Below, one piece after another: positions 63,867 through 64,000 of a stretch of 64,000 nucleotides of DNA; the first letter of the stretch is position 1; each line of letters opens with the position of its first letter. The DNA lies in contig NZ_WJFC01000021.1 in NCBI RefSeq assembly GCF_009725235.1, positions 1-64,000 on the forward strand, given 5' to 3'. The DNA is from Scytonema sp. UIC 10036. GTDB lineage: Bacteria > Cyanobacteriota > Cyanobacteriia > Cyanobacteriales > Nostocaceae. The notes under the pieces were generated by a model. It worked only from the letters and a program-made list of their open reading frames with translations. It was not told the origin of the DNA and ran no database searches. Made by a program: the position numbers and the translations under genes.

Positions 63867-64000
63867 ATGCCTCTTTCCCTTCCCAACCTAGACGATCGCA
63901 CTTATAACGATTTAGTTGCCGAAGCTTTAAATCTGATCCCCACTTATGCACCAGAATGGACAAACCATAATCCTGCCGATCCGGGGATTACACTCATTGA
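63867..64000 (+). CDS. start of a second baseplate J-type gene (Afp12-like), cut by the window end
   Basis: From ATG 63867 the frame reads [36 protein letters not shown], the standard start of the second large eCIS baseplate protein. Forty-four codons are visible and the frame is open at the edge. Confidence 0.85.
   Translation, partial: MPLSLPNLDDRTYNDLVAEALNLIPTYAPEWTNHNPADPGITLI

Overview
The window reads as chromosomal DNA of a filamentous, probably heterocyst-forming cyanobacterium (Nostocales-like). The evidence is the very frequent HIP1 octamer GCGATCGC, short tandem heptamer repeats (CCAAAAT/CTAAAAT, GTCATTG and CCCTACC types), dispersed hairpin repeats, and gene families typical of that group. 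The organism assignment is inference. No rRNA, tRNA, CRISPR array or complete insertion sequence was seen.

Region 1 (1-21.2 kb) is a protein-based conflict or cell-fate island. It starts with the C-terminal part of a 14-repeat WD40 protein. A divergent pair follows: a CHAT protease with a membrane partner on the minus strand, facing a caspase-STAND-TPR-cold-shock-like giant on the plus strand. Plus-strand genes then run head to tail: EAD-NACHT, EAD-trypsin-like protease, EAD-WD40, EAD with a degenerate STAND-like domain, MoxR AAA+ ATPase, vWA protein and a 517-aa partner. Four consecutive genes carry related N-terminal effector-associated (death-like adaptor) domains. This suggests homotypic assembly of sensors and proteases, as proposed for NTP-dependent conflict systems of multicellular prokaryotes.

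Region 2 (21.2-43.5 kb) is accessory DNA with much decay. It holds a HIRAN protein, a PD-(D/E)XK-like protein, a broken clostripain-like gene, DnaK, a HicAB pair with a frameshifted antitoxin, and a beta-propeller/coiled-coil/CHAT operon. It also holds a second CHAT in pieces, a TPR-CHAT gene with a one-base frameshift, a Panacea antitoxin module, DUF4058 and pRiA4b-ORF3-like genes, several gene remnants, a MITE-like element and HIP1-linked 30-bp repeats inserted in coding sequence.

Region 3 (43.5-64 kb) is a contractile injection system (eCIS / phage-tail-like) cluster in order: AAA+ ATPase, DUF4255 terminator, two cargo-like proteins sharing an N-terminal leader (one with DUF4157), a small chaperone-like protein, DUF4365, an unknown, two sheaths, tube, tail-assembly protein, DUF6760, second tube, disordered protein, LysM baseplate protein, hub, spike, PAAR tip, gp25, baseplate J and the start of a further baseplate gene. 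A 20-bp box recurs upstream of the ATPase, the DUF4157 cargo and the sheath gene, so it may be a shared control element. Thylakoid-anchored contractile injection systems are known from multicellular cyanobacteria; whether this one is of that type cannot be told from sequence alone.

Most promising leads: the EAD/MoxR/vWA array, the shared N-terminal leader on candidate eCIS cargo, the repeated 20-bp box, and the DUF6760 frame that lacks a start codon and sits in the -1 frame of the gene before it.
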